DNA of 64,000 bases from Microbacterium sp. CBA3102 (GCF_007954505.1 NZ_CP042412.1:3286001-3350000); one strand, 5' to 3'; counted from the stretch's first letter, positions 8,137 through 17,652 are shown. Program-made: numbers and translations. Notes: generated by a model not told the origin, from the sequence alone.

Positions 8137-8937
8137 GTGACAGACCTCGACAATCTCCTGAGCACCCTGTATCAAGGGGCGGAGAGCCGCGGCTTGCCGG
8201 TCGTCGATGCCGCGTTTCTGCAAGAGCCGACCTTCGCCCTTCATGTCGACACGACGTCTCCCGATGAGGCGCTGGATCTCGCCCAGCGGATGCTCTCTCC
8301 CTTCGTCAGCATCACCGTCGATCTCTTCAACGCGGAAGAGTTCTTGGACGAGTTCGACGGCGAGGTCACGCCCGAGATCGCGCGCCTCGCTCGCGAACGC
8401 AACGACCAGCCACAAGGTGTGGCACTGCGGTGGTTTGGCCTCGGCGCAACCGGCCTTTACCTCGCCGACGCAGAGTGGGCTCAAGATCTCGCGACTTTCA
8501 AAGAGAGCTGGGCGGAAGGTCAGCAGTCCGCGTGGGCGGAAGAGCGAGACGCGCGTGCGGTTCGGATCGCCTCTCTTGCCGACCGAATCGAACTCGACCC
8601 GCGATACCGCGCGGCTGGACAGAATCAACGCACCGTCATCGGACGCATTGTCATGGATGAGCTTCGCCACGCCGACGATGACGCCACGACTGTGAAATGG
8701 GCGCTGGAGCGCGCAAGTAAGTCTGTACGTGAGAACGCGGCGACCGCCTACCTCTCCGTGTCTGAGTCGGTAGAGGTGGTTGCGAATGAGCTTCGAGATA
8801 CGGATGACTGGCGGAAGTCACGTACGGCCAAAGAACGCGAGGCGACAGCTCGGGCGTTCCTCCTGGAGAGGACAGGATACGCACCCACCGCCGCCCTCGT
8901 TGAGATCGTTGCCCGCCAAGCACACACCTGGCGTTGA
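8137..8937 (+). CDS. Hypothetical acidic protein
   Basis: 266 residues, GTG at 8137 preceded by AGGGTGCGAG. The protein is acidic and helical, with VDLFNAEEFLDEFDGEV near residue 60-77, RWFGLGATGLYLADAEW near residue 95-112 and a C-terminal half rich in Glu/Arg/Ala helices (LERASKSVRENAATAYLSV). The N-terminal segment with TSPDEAL may be a small alpha/beta domain. No catalytic motif or membrane segment stands out and I do not recognise a family. It stands alone on its strand between hypothetical genes. Confidence 0.65.
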   Translation: MTDLDNLLSTLYQGAESRGLPVVDAAFLQEPTFALHVDTTSPDEALDLAQRMLSPFVSITVDLFNAEEFLDEFDGEVTPEIARLARERNDQPQGVALRWFGLGATGLYLADAEWAQDLATFKESWAEGQQSAWAEERDARAVRIASLADRIELDPRYRAAGQNQRTVIGRIVMDELRHADDDATTVKWALERASKSVRENAATAYLSVSESVEVVANELRDTDDWRKSRTAKEREATARAFLLERTGYAPTAALVEIVARQAHTWR

Positions 8938-9166
8938 CGCCGACCCCGCTCAACGACAAGGCGACTGCGTTCTCGGCGCTGCGCTCGATCAGCAGTCGCG
9001 ACCAGTGCGTGCTCGCAGGCGAGCACGATGGGCTTGAACACCACCCGCACGATTCTCGCCTACCGCGATTCCAAGCTTCGCGGCGCTGGAGCTGCCGAGC
9101 GCCTCGCTAGCTACCTAAGCCACGCCTCCGGTTCGAGTGCGAGCCTCCCGGACGGCTGCGTGAGTT

Positions 9167-9769
9167 TCAGTCGTCAGACTCGGGGCCGTCGTACGTCCAG
9201 TTCGCCGTACCGTCCCACTCACCCTCCACAGCTCCGAGGAGCAACGACCGCCAAGTGGTGCGGCCCGCCAAATAGCCGCGGGCTGCGCGGAGACGCCACG
9301 TTTCGGCCGAGAGCGTGAGCACGACCCCGATGGCCTCGTCCAGAGTCACGACCGATACCCCGGGCACACCGGCCTTCGAGACCAGGCGCAACAAATAGCG
9401 GTCACCCTCCTGCTTGATGCGTTCGGCGTCGGGAAGCAGCTCATCGTCGATGTCCGCGACGAGCAGATCGTGCATGAAGCGGTTGCGCTCGTCGTACGCC
9501 GCTGATGCGCTATCGATCGCCGCCCCGATCGCGGCATGAATTCTTCGATCCGCGACGGGTGCACAGGCTGACATCGTGCGGCACTGCCCGGCAAGGTTCG
9601 CCCAATTCTGGGGAGCAGCAAGGAGCGCCTCTCGCGTATCGAGCCCGCGAAGCTGCGCGTGAAGGCCCCTCAGGGCTGCATCAAGTTCAATCGACCCCTC
9701 GGCAATGCGACCTCTCACCACAGTCCATTGATCAGAGTGATCGAGGGTTTCGAGCTGACTGAGTTCCAT
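9167..9769 (-). CDS. Hypothetical protein with HEPN-like RNxxxH motif
   Basis: 200 residues from ATG at 9769. It is almost wholly helical. Residues 92-101 read YDERNRFMHD, giving R95-N96-x3-H100, which fits the R-x4-6-H motif of HEPN-superfamily RNases in which the residue after Arg is often Asn or polar. A Trp-rich tail follows (TWRSLLL, NWTYDGPES). If HEPN, the likely activity is metal-independent RNA cleavage in a toxin or abortive-infection setting. The motif match alone is weak. It lies 33 bases downstream of the 9803-10372 gene on the same strand, so the two probably form an operon. Confidence 0.6.
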   Translation of the reverse strand: MELSQLETLDHSDQWTVVRGRIAEGSIELDAALRGLHAQLRGLDTREALLAAPQNWANLAGQCRTMSACAPVADRRIHAAIGAAIDSASAAYDERNRFMHDLLVADIDDELLPDAERIKQEGDRYLLRLVSKAGVPGVSVVTLDEAIGVVLTLSAETWRLRAARGYLAGRTTWRSLLLGAVEGEWDGTANWTYDGPESDD

Positions 9770-9802
9770 GCCATCAGCATCCCAGGTATGCCGCCGGTCG
9801 AG

Positions 9803-10372
9803 TCAGACGTACCGGAATAGCGGTTCCAATGCCCTCGCATCGTTCGTGGCGAGCTGCATTGCGAAACTGAGCTGATTGACTCTCTCCGATCGAAACAGCG
9901 TCTGAAACGGCACTGGTCGGAGCGCGAGCTGCAGCCCCTCGATGGCCGCTGCGGGTGCCATCCAAATGAGTCCACCCGCAACGAGGTTGCCGGCCCTCAT
10001 CATCGATCCCGTGTCCTCGGATGGCACAATGCGAGTGCCCTCTCCCGCGGGCTTTCCTTCTCGAACACGACTGAGCCACTCGTTCGCTCGTTGAACGGTG
10101 GCGTGCACCGCTACGGGGTCCGTAGGAATCTCGCGTGACCCTGCCGACGACCTTCCGGGGGTCGCGCGGGTATCCATCACGCTCATGGAGGTCCCTTCCA
10201 AGACCATCTCAATTCGCTCGAGCGATCCTCGCGGACAGACCTCGGCGAGAAAACCGACTAGCGAGTGGATGGTGCCCGGCATCGAACCGACGCCGCTCCC
10301 GAGCATGAGATGGCCGTCACGGCTCTTAAACCGTCGAGCGAAGTGTCGCTTCCAGTCGGACGCAGTCTGCAT
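9803..10372 (-). CDS. Hypothetical protein, probable partner of the HEPN-like gene
   Basis: 189 residues from ATG at 10372. Visible features are a basic start (WKRHFARRFKSRDGHLMLG), a strand-like IHSLVGFLAEV, and a C-terminal Ala/Leu-rich helical part with MQLATNDARALEPLFRYV. No family recognised. The short 33-base gap to the downstream HEPN-like gene makes a two-gene unit plausible, for example antitoxin plus toxin or sensor plus effector, but nothing in this protein proves that. Confidence 0.6.
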   Translation of the reverse strand: MQTASDWKRHFARRFKSRDGHLMLGSGVGSMPGTIHSLVGFLAEVCPRGSLERIEMVLEGTSMSVMDTRATPGRSSAGSREIPTDPVAVHATVQRANEWLSRVREGKPAGEGTRIVPSEDTGSMMRAGNLVAGGLIWMAPAAAIEGLQLALRPVPFQTLFRSERVNQLSFAMQLATNDARALEPLFRYV

Positions 10373-10634
10373 CGTTCAGTTCTATCGCATCACATCACGC
10401 CTCCCGTCATCGTCTGTCCGTGCTACGAAGGTTCCGCCTCGGTTGGACAGTGCCCATCTGCCGTCCATCCGCTACCTCGCGCCACTGGGTCTCTATCTGT
10501 CTGCTGTTCCAGATCGGTCGACGACCCTCTTTAACACGACAATCCGGGTGGCCATCTTGAGCGCAGGGGACCGCTGAAGTAGTAAGTTCTCGCTGTGGGA
10601 TGCCGTCACTGGGGCGGTCTCGAAGGGGAGCATC

Positions 10635-11906
10635 GTGGGTGGAGCTGCAGCGGGCTGGTATGCGAACGGGCCGGCGTGGGAAACGTACTGGGACGGCACG
10701 CAGTGGCTTGATCAGCACCGACAGGTCGCATCTCCAGACAGGATCGACACAGGTCCCATCCACCAGCCGACGACGACGATAATGGCGACGGCAACGGCAA
10801 CTACGCAGTCGATGGAGGCGCTCGTAGAACCGCAACCTCAACCAGAGGCCGAACTCTTCCCGTTCGCTGCATCCGGCGTAATCATCGATATTCGACCCGA
10901 GGGTATACACCTCGAGGGGACCACATGGCTTGGCCGCGGGCTCGTCGGCGATAAGCCGCGGGTTGTGCCGTGGGATGACATCTCGACGCTCGAAGTCATG
11001 ACCACCGGAATCCGCATCCGCGAGGGTCGCAAAGCGATGCTAATCGGTGTGCCCTCCAAGTTGACTGCCCAATCCCCCCTCGTTGTAGAACGCCTCGCGC
11101 GGGCGTTCGAGACAGCCACAGGCCGGACCCTCTCGACAGGCAAGGTGACGCGCGCCGAAAAGACGGCAGCCGTAGAGGACATATTCCGAAGGGCACTGTC
11201 TCGCAAGGTAGAAGCGATCGGAACAGTCATTGAGAGCGGCGATCACTCCGCAGAAGTCGCGATGTCGCATGCGCTATTGGTGTGGTCCAAGGCCCAGAAG
11301 ATCAAGGGTGGCGTCGAGTTGGCGACTAGTCAGCTCGACAAACTGCGCCGATCGCTGGGAGCACACGTCCCCACAGTGGTCGGGATCGTCGTCTCCGCGA
11401 ACTTCTCCCCGAATCTGACGGTGTTCGATGACCGCGTTCATCGGGGTGCGGAGGCGCGCCCGATCGACGCGTTCACGCAGGCGCAGGTGTTCCTCGACGG
11501 GCAGGTCCAAGTCACGTCGCGCCCATCGATGACAGCAGGTCTCATCGGGTCGGTGCTCCCGGGCACCGCCCTCCTTCCCGCGTTGGCGTTCGGGAAGAAG
11601 GAGAAGACGGACACTCGACAAGCCGAGTTCCACGTCGGCTCGCGCGATTGGACTTTCTCAATGAACATCCCGGTCCAGAGCGTTGGATCTGCTCGATCGA
11701 TCGCACAGCGGATCAATGCGATCGCGGACGGGATGGAGCGAGACGCTCGCTCGTCGCAGATCTCTTCGTCGCCCCCGGTGACGCCATCGCTGAGCGACGA
11801 TGCCGACCTCACCAGTCAGATTGAGCGCATTGTGGCCCTAGAACGTTCAGGCGCAATCACGGCGGAACAGGCGACGGCGATGAAGGCACGAGTAATCGGT
11901 CTATAG
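10635..11906 (+). CDS. DUF2510 - SHOCT domain protein
   Basis: 423 residues, GTG at 10635. The N-terminus has the DUF2510 pattern (AGWYANGPAWETYWDGTQW, about residues 6-24), a short domain typical of actinobacterial envelope or phage-associated proteins. A disordered Thr/Glu/Pro-rich linker to about residue 75 follows, then a PH-like or DUF4429-like beta domain (GVIIDIRPEGIHLEGTTWLG ... VPWDDISTLEV). The C-terminus is a SHOCT-type short helical hairpin (QIERIVALERSGAITAEQA ... MKARVIGL). These domains are associated with membrane or oligomerisation contexts, but no function is established. Cargo of the element. Confidence 0.8.
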   Translation: MGGAAAGWYANGPAWETYWDGTQWLDQHRQVASPDRIDTGPIHQPTTTIMATATATTQSMEALVEPQPQPEAELFPFAASGVIIDIRPEGIHLEGTTWLGRGLVGDKPRVVPWDDISTLEVMTTGIRIREGRKAMLIGVPSKLTAQSPLVVERLARAFETATGRTLSTGKVTRAEKTAAVEDIFRRALSRKVEAIGTVIESGDHSAEVAMSHALLVWSKAQKIKGGVELATSQLDKLRRSLGAHVPTVVGIVVSANFSPNLTVFDDRVHRGAEARPIDAFTQAQVFLDGQVQVTSRPSMTAGLIGSVLPGTALLPALAFGKKEKTDTRQAEFHVGSRDWTFSMNIPVQSVGSARSIAQRINAIADGMERDARSSQISSSPPVTPSLSDDADLTSQIERIVALERSGAITAEQATAMKARVIGL

Positions 11907-12867
11907 AGCGGCGTCCTCCGCCCTGAAAAGGCCCTGCGCCGCGACGGCGCCGCCCCGCGTCATCACTCCAAGAGACGGCTTCTATGCCCTCGATGGCTCG
12001 GCCCTCGTCTCACTTCAAGGTCTTGCCCCATAGGCCCCGATAACTTCAGTTATCCGGACTATCCCAGGGTTAGTCCTTTCGAGGTGAGCAGCGCTCCAGA
12101 CTCTCCCGGGGGCGCGTGCGCGGCGGAACTCTCAAGGCGAGGGGCCCCAGAAGTGGCGGCGAGGCCGCTCGGCGATCAGGACAGGTCGACAACTCAGCGA
12201 AAGAGCCATTGGACCTTAGCAACCGGTTGGTGGAACGCCTCCAACGCTGCGCAGAGTAAAAGTCAGAAGGCACGGGTCCTGCGAACGGCTTTCGTTGCGC
12301 CCTTCCGGCCGGGCCCCACCTCAGCGCCAGTAAGGCGGAGCGCGGAGACCCTCCGGCACCGAGAAGGGCTTTCGTCGGACTCATAGATGAAAGGCTTTCA
12401 ACCTTGGAACTCTCCCTCATTGCGTGGAGGCCATCCGGCGCCGAAACATCGCTCTGTCGATCAGGAGACAGTCGATTGCGTAACGCGAGCACCACTAGCT
12501 CAGCGACTGCGGAACCATGCGAGAAGCTTTTTCCTTCTATGACGAACCTCCGCGCGGGACCATAGGTCATGTCGAACGCAAACCGGGCGAATTCACTCGT
12601 TGTTTCGCTCCTCGCTGAGTTCTCAAACGCTCTCTCGCCCAGCTAGTAACTATGCTTCGCCGGAAAAGGCTCCTCTCGCTAGAGTGATCTCGAGTCGACC
12701 GAGGTTCCGCGTCGAGCGTTGAGGCCGGGAGAGAACATGGGGACAATCAGTCGCGCAATCGCGAGAGGTGTTTCAGCTTCGGCGGCGTTGTCGACGGCGG
12801 AGCGCAGTCCGTGCGATCAGCAATCGACGCCGCAGACGCCCGTGCGAGTTTCGCCGAGAGGGTGACG
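11907..12867. other. Long non-coding gap with the second dif-like site
   Basis: About 960 bases without a convincing gene. A 166-codon minus-strand frame (12570-12070) exists but is Arg/Ser/Pro-rich without domain texture. The left part holds the dif-like repeat at 12009-12063. An AT-richer stretch at about 12600-12700 may hold the promoter of the gene starting at 12868. Nothing else recognised. Confidence 0.4.
12009..12063 (+). other. dif-like recombination site, copy 2
   Basis: The core reads GGCCCCGATAA (12033-12043), a 6-base centre CTTCAG (12044-12049), and TTATCCGGACT (12050-12060). It shares left flank (CTCACTTCAA, GTCT), arms and right flank (GGACTATC) with the copy at 2434-2487, in the same orientation. 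The centre differs completely. Same-orientation sites would allow excision of the 9.6 kb between them if their centres were compatible. Confidence 0.45.
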
Positions 12868-13293
12868 ATGGGATTCCTTGAAAAGCTGCTCATCGGTGGC
12901 GCGGTGGCGGTGGTCGGGACACTCGCAGTCAAAGGCAGCCGCGAGCTCGCTACCGCGGCCAAAGAGGAGCAACGCCGCAGAGACTCACCCCCACGGTTCA
13001 TCGCTTGGCTGACGCAGGAAGACTTCTCAGCCATGGTCGACTACGTGTCATCACGGAACCCCCGCGTCATCCGCGCAACGGTGAGTGGCCTGGTGGTCGA
13101 GATCACCGTGCGCTCCAACAGCGGCCTGACCACGTGGTCTGCGCAGCTGGACTTCAACGACTACGGAAATCCGTCGGGGAGGTACTGGATTCGCACCGAG
13201 AACGACCAATCGCCCGTTCCGAAATGGTTCGCGGAGGCGCTACGCGAACAAATGGTTCAGCGGTTGCATCAAGGGCACGTGCAGTTCAACTGA
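12868..13293 (+). CDS. Hypothetical membrane-anchored protein
   Basis: 141 residues from ATG at 12868, with ribosome binding site GAGAGGG at 12856-12862. The longer frame from 12811 lacks a binding site. An N-terminal hydrophobic segment (residues 5-20, LLIGGAVAVVGTLAVKG) is probably a membrane anchor. The soluble part includes RATVSGLVVEITVRS and a region with DFNDYGNPSGRYWI. No family recognised. The next gene converges from the right. Confidence 0.6.
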   Translation: MGFLEKLLIGGAVAVVGTLAVKGSRELATAAKEEQRRRDSPPRFIAWLTQEDFSAMVDYVSSRNPRVIRATVSGLVVEITVRSNSGLTTWSAQLDFNDYGNPSGRYWIRTENDQSPVPKWFAEALREQMVQRLHQGHVQFN

Positions 13294-13474
13294 TCTCCGG
13301 CAGCAGGCCGCAGCAGATGACGGAGGACCAGGGCCTGGACGCCGTTCGTCTGCAAGCAAGGCAGGCGGGGTCCCCCTGATTGACGATGGCTCATCTGCGG
13401 CAGATGTCGAAGCCTTCGCAGGAGTTCCTGAGGAACCACTGATCGCCTCCGGCGGCTTCGTCATGCGGCGCGAG

Positions 13475-16400
13475 CTACGCATCCTCGTCGTCAAAAAAAT
13501 CTGCGACTTCGGCGTCCCCGAGCAGAATCGCCGAGCCCGACGGGTTGACGCCGAGCATATCGATGACGATTTCGTCGACGGCTGCGGTCGTGCCATCCGC
13601 TGCCAGGGCGTCCCGCACGAGGCGACGTGCGTCCTTGAAGTCCGACACATCCGCGAAGTCGATGGTCATCGCAGTCTCGGTCGCGGCGATGCCCAGGTCA
13701 GACAGAGCCAGGTGCGCTTCGTTGTCCGCATCGAAGGCCGGAATCGGGAGTCGCCACGGGAGCGTATCGATGTCTCGCGTGCCGAACAGGCCCCGCGACT
13801 GCCGTTTCGCGACCGCGACTGCGACCGCATCCGAGTTTAGGATGGCCGCGAGATACTGCCCCTCGGCCTCCGAGTCAACGTTCAACCAGTAGAGCTTGTG
13901 TTCGATGACGTAGTCGGTGTTCGCGGTGTATGCCGCGGCTATGCGATTGCCGGAAGCCGTGTAGAGAACCCGATGAGGTGGTGCAGGTAACTGACGCGCG
14001 AGACCACTCTGGAAGTTGAGACGGTCCGTGAGATTCATCTTCGTCTTGGCCGACTTGTTCGCGTTGAACAGGCCATCGACCATCGCCCAGCGGGCGCTGA
14101 GCAGCGGGTAGCGCAACATCTGGGCAGGCTGAAGTACGCCACTATCAGTGATAGGGAGCACCGCCTTGTGCGGCCAAACGACCCGATATGGCACCATGCT
14201 CGATCCGAGCAGCACCTCTCGAACGAAGGACTCCTCCACAGGTGTCTCGACCGAATCGAGCAGTTTCCATGGCGTCTTCTCCTGCGTGCTGCGCGCCGAT
14301 GTCACCGTAGTGGTTCCTGCGGGACGTCCGAGCATGCCGGCGGGTACCTCATTGACAAAGGTCAGCACGCGAGGCACGACCGTCGCGCCTTGGACCGGCC
14401 TCGATGCGTATGGCGACAGATAGGCGTCTTCGGCGGACAGCTGGATAACCGTGTCGTCTTCACGCACAAGGTGGCCAATGCGACCACGGAAGGCGATGAC
14501 CTCCCCCGGCAGCGCGACAGCTTCGTCCGATCGAGTGCCGAAGATGACCGCCGATGGCACCGGAAAGAGGCCTGGACGCACGTCCGCCAAATCCCATGGC
14601 GTCTCGAACGCAACGTTGATGTGTAGCGGATCGGCGTCTAGCCAGTCGCCCTTGCGGAACAGCTCATACTGCAAGCGCGACAGCACCGCGTAGGGCGTCA
14701 CAAACCCGAAGCTGCCGCCGGGCTTGAGGAAGACCTCGACCGAACGGGCGATGAACAGTGCCGCGAGGTCTTGGTTGGTTGCCACCGCCCCACCGGTCCA
14801 CAGCTTTCGCGACTCGAGCATCGCCTTGAACTGCGACTGCATCGTGCGCGTCATATAGCGGTAGGCCACCCATGGCGGGTTTCCGACAAGCACGTCCACC
14901 GGGTTCCGCGCGAGCCACAGCGGCCGGATCTGATTGCGGACGACGTAACCCCAAATGTGGTTGCGACCGGCGGCGTTAAGTTCACAGAGTGTCGTGAATG
15001 AAGCCTTGACCACGTCGGCCTGCGAGTCTTTCACCCCGCGTGCCTTCAATACGTGCGCGATGGCGGGGATCGGCTTCGTCGAATCCGTGTACTGCGATGC
15101 GAGATCGGCGAGATCGGCGATGAGCATATCGAGCTCGGTGGGGTCGGAGCCGAGCGGGAAGGTCAGCGACTCAGCGAACCCGCCCAGCTGTTCGTCCTCC
15201 GCCTCACTTCCAGCGAGGTCTTCTGCGTCTACTTCCATCGTGAAGACGTCGCTGCTGAGCGCACCGGCCCCGCGACCCCACTGCACCGAGTCTCCAAGGA
15301 ACACTGGAATACTGAGCGTGCCTCGGTCTTGCAAACGTTCCGGTCCGATGGCGAGCAGATACGTCACCCGGGCTAGCACCACCGATACCGGGTGGATATC
15401 CATGCCGAACACCGTCTCCTGCAACAATGTCAGCGCATCACGGTTCGCGAACCCAGCCGCATCCGCCGCGTCCAGAAATCGTCGCACGGCGTGGAAAACG
15501 AATGTTCCCGAACCGCACGCCGGGTCCATCACCCGTTGATTCAGCGGGTCCGTGACTCGCTCGTCGACAATCGCCTTAGCGAGCCAGTCGGCCGTGTAGT
15601 ACTCGCCGAGCCCCTTGCGCGTCTCGGGTGAGATGATCGCCTCGTACAGGTGCTTGAGTACGTCGTGCTCGACGTCCTTCCATGTGAACTGTCCGAGCTC
15701 ACGCACCAGGTCGGCGATAATTGCGGGCCCGCCATCGACCTTCGCGGGCCAGTCGAAGAAGTCGGCTTCGACAACGCCGATGATGCCGGCAGATTTGAAA
15801 GCTGCTCCCGCGAGCACTGCATCAGATTCGAGCGTCGAGGGGTCGATACCGACGACGAGATGCGCGATGATCTCGGCTTCGATGACTAGGAGCGTGTGGT
15901 CGAGGAATAGTGCAGCGTCATCCTCGAAGTTCGTGCCGAGCGCCGTGCGGAGCAACCGGGCCCAGAGTTCACGCTTCAGCGTCGTCTCAGCATCGTTGCC
16001 GCGGTCGTTGTACAGCGCCTCAAGGCGTGCTCGGTCAAGACGGAACCGCGGCGAGTTCGCCCCAAGCCGCTCCTCAATGCGGTCAGGCGTCGGCCTAAGC
16101 TTCGGCCCCGTGAGCAGGATTCCGTCCAGCCAGTTGGTCAGTCGCTCGACGCTGTCAGCATCCGCGCGCTTCATCTTGAACGCCTGAACCTGTTTAAGCT
16201 CGTCGCCGGCGAGCGTGTAGAGCAACCACTCAACGCCGTCTGTGACGATGCCGGCGTACTCATCGCCGGTCGCGTCGCGCTTGACCTTCAGATAGCCCTG
16301 GAGTTGTGGTTCAGCCTTGGCCACCGCATTTGCGACCGTGAGGTCTTTCTTTACTTCGACGATGAGTCGGCCGTACTCGACGTCGATACGCCGCCGCGTG

Positions 16401-16558
16401 CCATCGCCCGTCGGGACCTCCACCTTCGACACTTGGTTGTCGGCCAAGCCAAGCGGAGCGAGCGTGAGGAACGCGCCGAGATTCTGCTGCACATCGGCCT
16501 CGGTGCGGGTTGCTGAACGAACAGCGAAGATCTGAGCGAGAGGAACCAGGCTGGGCAT
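13475..16558 (-). CDS. Type IIG restriction-modification enzyme (Eco57I-like)
   Basis: 1027 residues combining nuclease, methyltransferase and specificity functions. N-terminus: PD-(D/E)XK nuclease with RRRIDVEYGRLIVEVKKDL (Asp59, Glu68-Val-Lys70). Middle: N6-adenine methyltransferase with SAM motif DPACGSGTF (from residue 345), a following GMDIHPVSVVLARVTYLLAI region and catalytic motif NPPW (from residue 560). The C-terminal third is the expected target-recognition domain. It methylates one adenine in its site and cuts unmodified foreign DNA nearby; the recognition site cannot be read from sequence. Start ATG at 16558. It is divergent from a GIY-YIG nuclease gene across a 233-base gap. Element cargo; a BREX-like modification-only role is less likely given the intact nuclease motif. 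Confidence 0.9.
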   Translation of the reverse strand: MPSLVPLAQIFAVRSATRTEADVQQNLGAFLTLAPLGLADNQVSKVEVPTGDGTRRRIDVEYGRLIVEVKKDLTVANAVAKAEPQLQGYLKVKRDATGDEYAGIVTDGVEWLLYTLAGDELKQVQAFKMKRADADSVERLTNWLDGILLTGPKLRPTPDRIEERLGANSPRFRLDRARLEALYNDRGNDAETTLKRELWARLLRTALGTNFEDDAALFLDHTLLVIEAEIIAHLVVGIDPSTLESDAVLAGAAFKSAGIIGVVEADFFDWPAKVDGGPAIIADLVRELGQFTWKDVEHDVLKHLYEAIISPETRKGLGEYYTADWLAKAIVDERVTDPLNQRVMDPACGSGTFVFHAVRRFLDAADAAGFANRDALTLLQETVFGMDIHPVSVVLARVTYLLAIGPERLQDRGTLSIPVFLGDSVQWGRGAGALSSDVFTMEVDAEDLAGSEAEDEQLGGFAESLTFPLGSDPTELDMLIADLADLASQYTDSTKPIPAIAHVLKARGVKDSQADVVKASFTTLCELNAAGRNHIWGYVVRNQIRPLWLARNPVDVLVGNPPWVAYRYMTRTMQSQFKAMLESRKLWTGGAVATNQDLAALFIARSVEVFLKPGGSFGFVTPYAVLSRLQYELFRKGDWLDADPLHINVAFETPWDLADVRPGLFPVPSAVIFGTRSDEAVALPGEVIAFRGRIGHLVREDDTVIQLSAEDAYLSPYASRPVQGATVVPRVLTFVNEVPAGMLGRPAGTTTVTSARSTQEKTPWKLLDSVETPVEESFVREVLLGSSMVPYRVVWPHKAVLPITDSGVLQPAQMLRYPLLSARWAMVDGLFNANKSAKTKMNLTDRLNFQSGLARQLPAPPHRVLYTASGNRIAAAYTANTDYVIEHKLYWLNVDSEAEGQYLAAILNSDAVAVAVAKRQSRGLFGTRDIDTLPWRLPIPAFDADNEAHLALSDLGIAATETAMTIDFADVSDFKDARRLVRDALAADGTTAAVDEIVIDMLGVNPSGSAILLGDAEVADFFDDEDA

Positions 16559-16791
16559 GAGCCAAACCTATAGTGAACGACAAGGAGTCACCCTACGCCA
16601 CGCATCGAGTTGCAATTGAGCTTCCGAAAGCTCCCGTTGACATACTCGAGCGGATGCGAACCATCGATAGCGAGTAACCGTAGTGTAGTTCCCGCACGCC
16701 CTTCGGTTCGACCGCTCACCGTCCTGCAGAAGGTCGTCGACGAGGGGCCCTCCCCGTTGACAGCTACGACCCAACCATTTGAGGGGTGGAA

Positions 16792-17652
16792 ATGATCCGA
16801 TTCACGGACTTCATGCGAGTACCGGAGCCGAGTCTTACCAAGATCAAGCTCAACATCCGTGCGGGCGTCGGCGGTGCCGCCGCCTGGGACCTTCTGCTCG
16901 CGGAGGACCCCGAAGAGTGGCTCGATATGACCCGCCATCGAGAGGCGCACCAGAACAACAACATGGGCGATGCCGAGTACGTACTCGCTTTCGCCCAGTA
17001 CTACCCTTATGGACCTCAGTACTTCATCTTTGGCGGCTTCTTCCGTGTGACGCCGAGCGTGCCGGAGGTCATTGGCGGCAAAGGCTATGACCTGGAGCTG
17101 CTCGATGAGTTCTCCGAGTACATCAAGCGCCTCATCATCAGGCTGGAGCAGCCGGTGGGGAGAGACCTCTACCTCCGCCGCTACGACCGCATACAGGACA
17201 GCAAGCTGAATCCGGAGGTTTACGAGCTCGCCCCCGACACAAAACTGGGTACCTTCCCTGGATACCAGAACGTCCGACTCAGGCATGCGGAGATGCAGCG
17301 GATCATCTCGAACGATGAGCCGAGCTGGAAAGACGCTCTCTCCAGTGTCAAGGGCGTCTACGTCATCACCGACCTCAGCGATGGTCGCCAATACGTCGGC
17401 TCGGCCTCTGGGGAAGCGAACGGTCTGTGGCAACGCTGGTCGGGCTACGCCCATCTGAAAAACCTGACCGGTGGCAACAAGGAGCTCAACCGAATGCGCG
17501 ACGAGCTCGGCGACACTCACATCGTCGAGAACTTCCAATACTCGATCCTGGAGATCTTTGACCCGAAGACAAAGGCTGAGACGATCCTGCAGCGGGAGTC
17601 GTTCTGGAAACTTGCGCTCGACAGCCGCCGGCATGGGATGAATCTCAACTGA
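16792..17652 (+). CDS. GIY-YIG family nuclease
   Basis: 286 residues from ATG at 16792, which follows a strong GAGGGGTGGA binding site (the GTG at 16786 lies inside it). The GIY-YIG domain is C-terminal: GVYVIT (188-193), YVGSA (201-205), the conserved Arg215 in GLWQRWSGY, an Asn-bearing GGNKELNRM, and a late Glu in ILQRESFWK, followed by the typical ending HGMNLN. The first 180 residues are an unrecognised alpha/beta domain with RFTDFMRVPEPSLTKIKL at its start. The divergent type IIG enzyme suggests a second nuclease of one defence locus. Isolated GIY-YIG restriction enzymes are the alternative. Confidence 0.85.
   Translation: MIRFTDFMRVPEPSLTKIKLNIRAGVGGAAAWDLLLAEDPEEWLDMTRHREAHQNNNMGDAEYVLAFAQYYPYGPQYFIFGGFFRVTPSVPEVIGGKGYDLELLDEFSEYIKRLIIRLEQPVGRDLYLRRYDRIQDSKLNPEVYELAPDTKLGTFPGYQNVRLRHAEMQRIISNDEPSWKDALSSVKGVYVITDLSDGRQYVGSASGEANGLWQRWSGYAHLKNLTGGNKELNRMRDELGDTHIVENFQYSILEIFDPKTKAETILQRESFWKLALDSRRHGMNLN

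Noticed and set aside
12070..12570. 166-codon minus-strand frame in the large gap
   Set aside because: Arg/Ser/Pro-rich without domain texture or binding site; treated as non-coding.
16588..17634. 348-codon minus-strand frame opposite the GIY-YIG gene
   Set aside because: The plus strand has clear GIY-YIG motifs and a strong ribosome binding site; the minus frame has neither.
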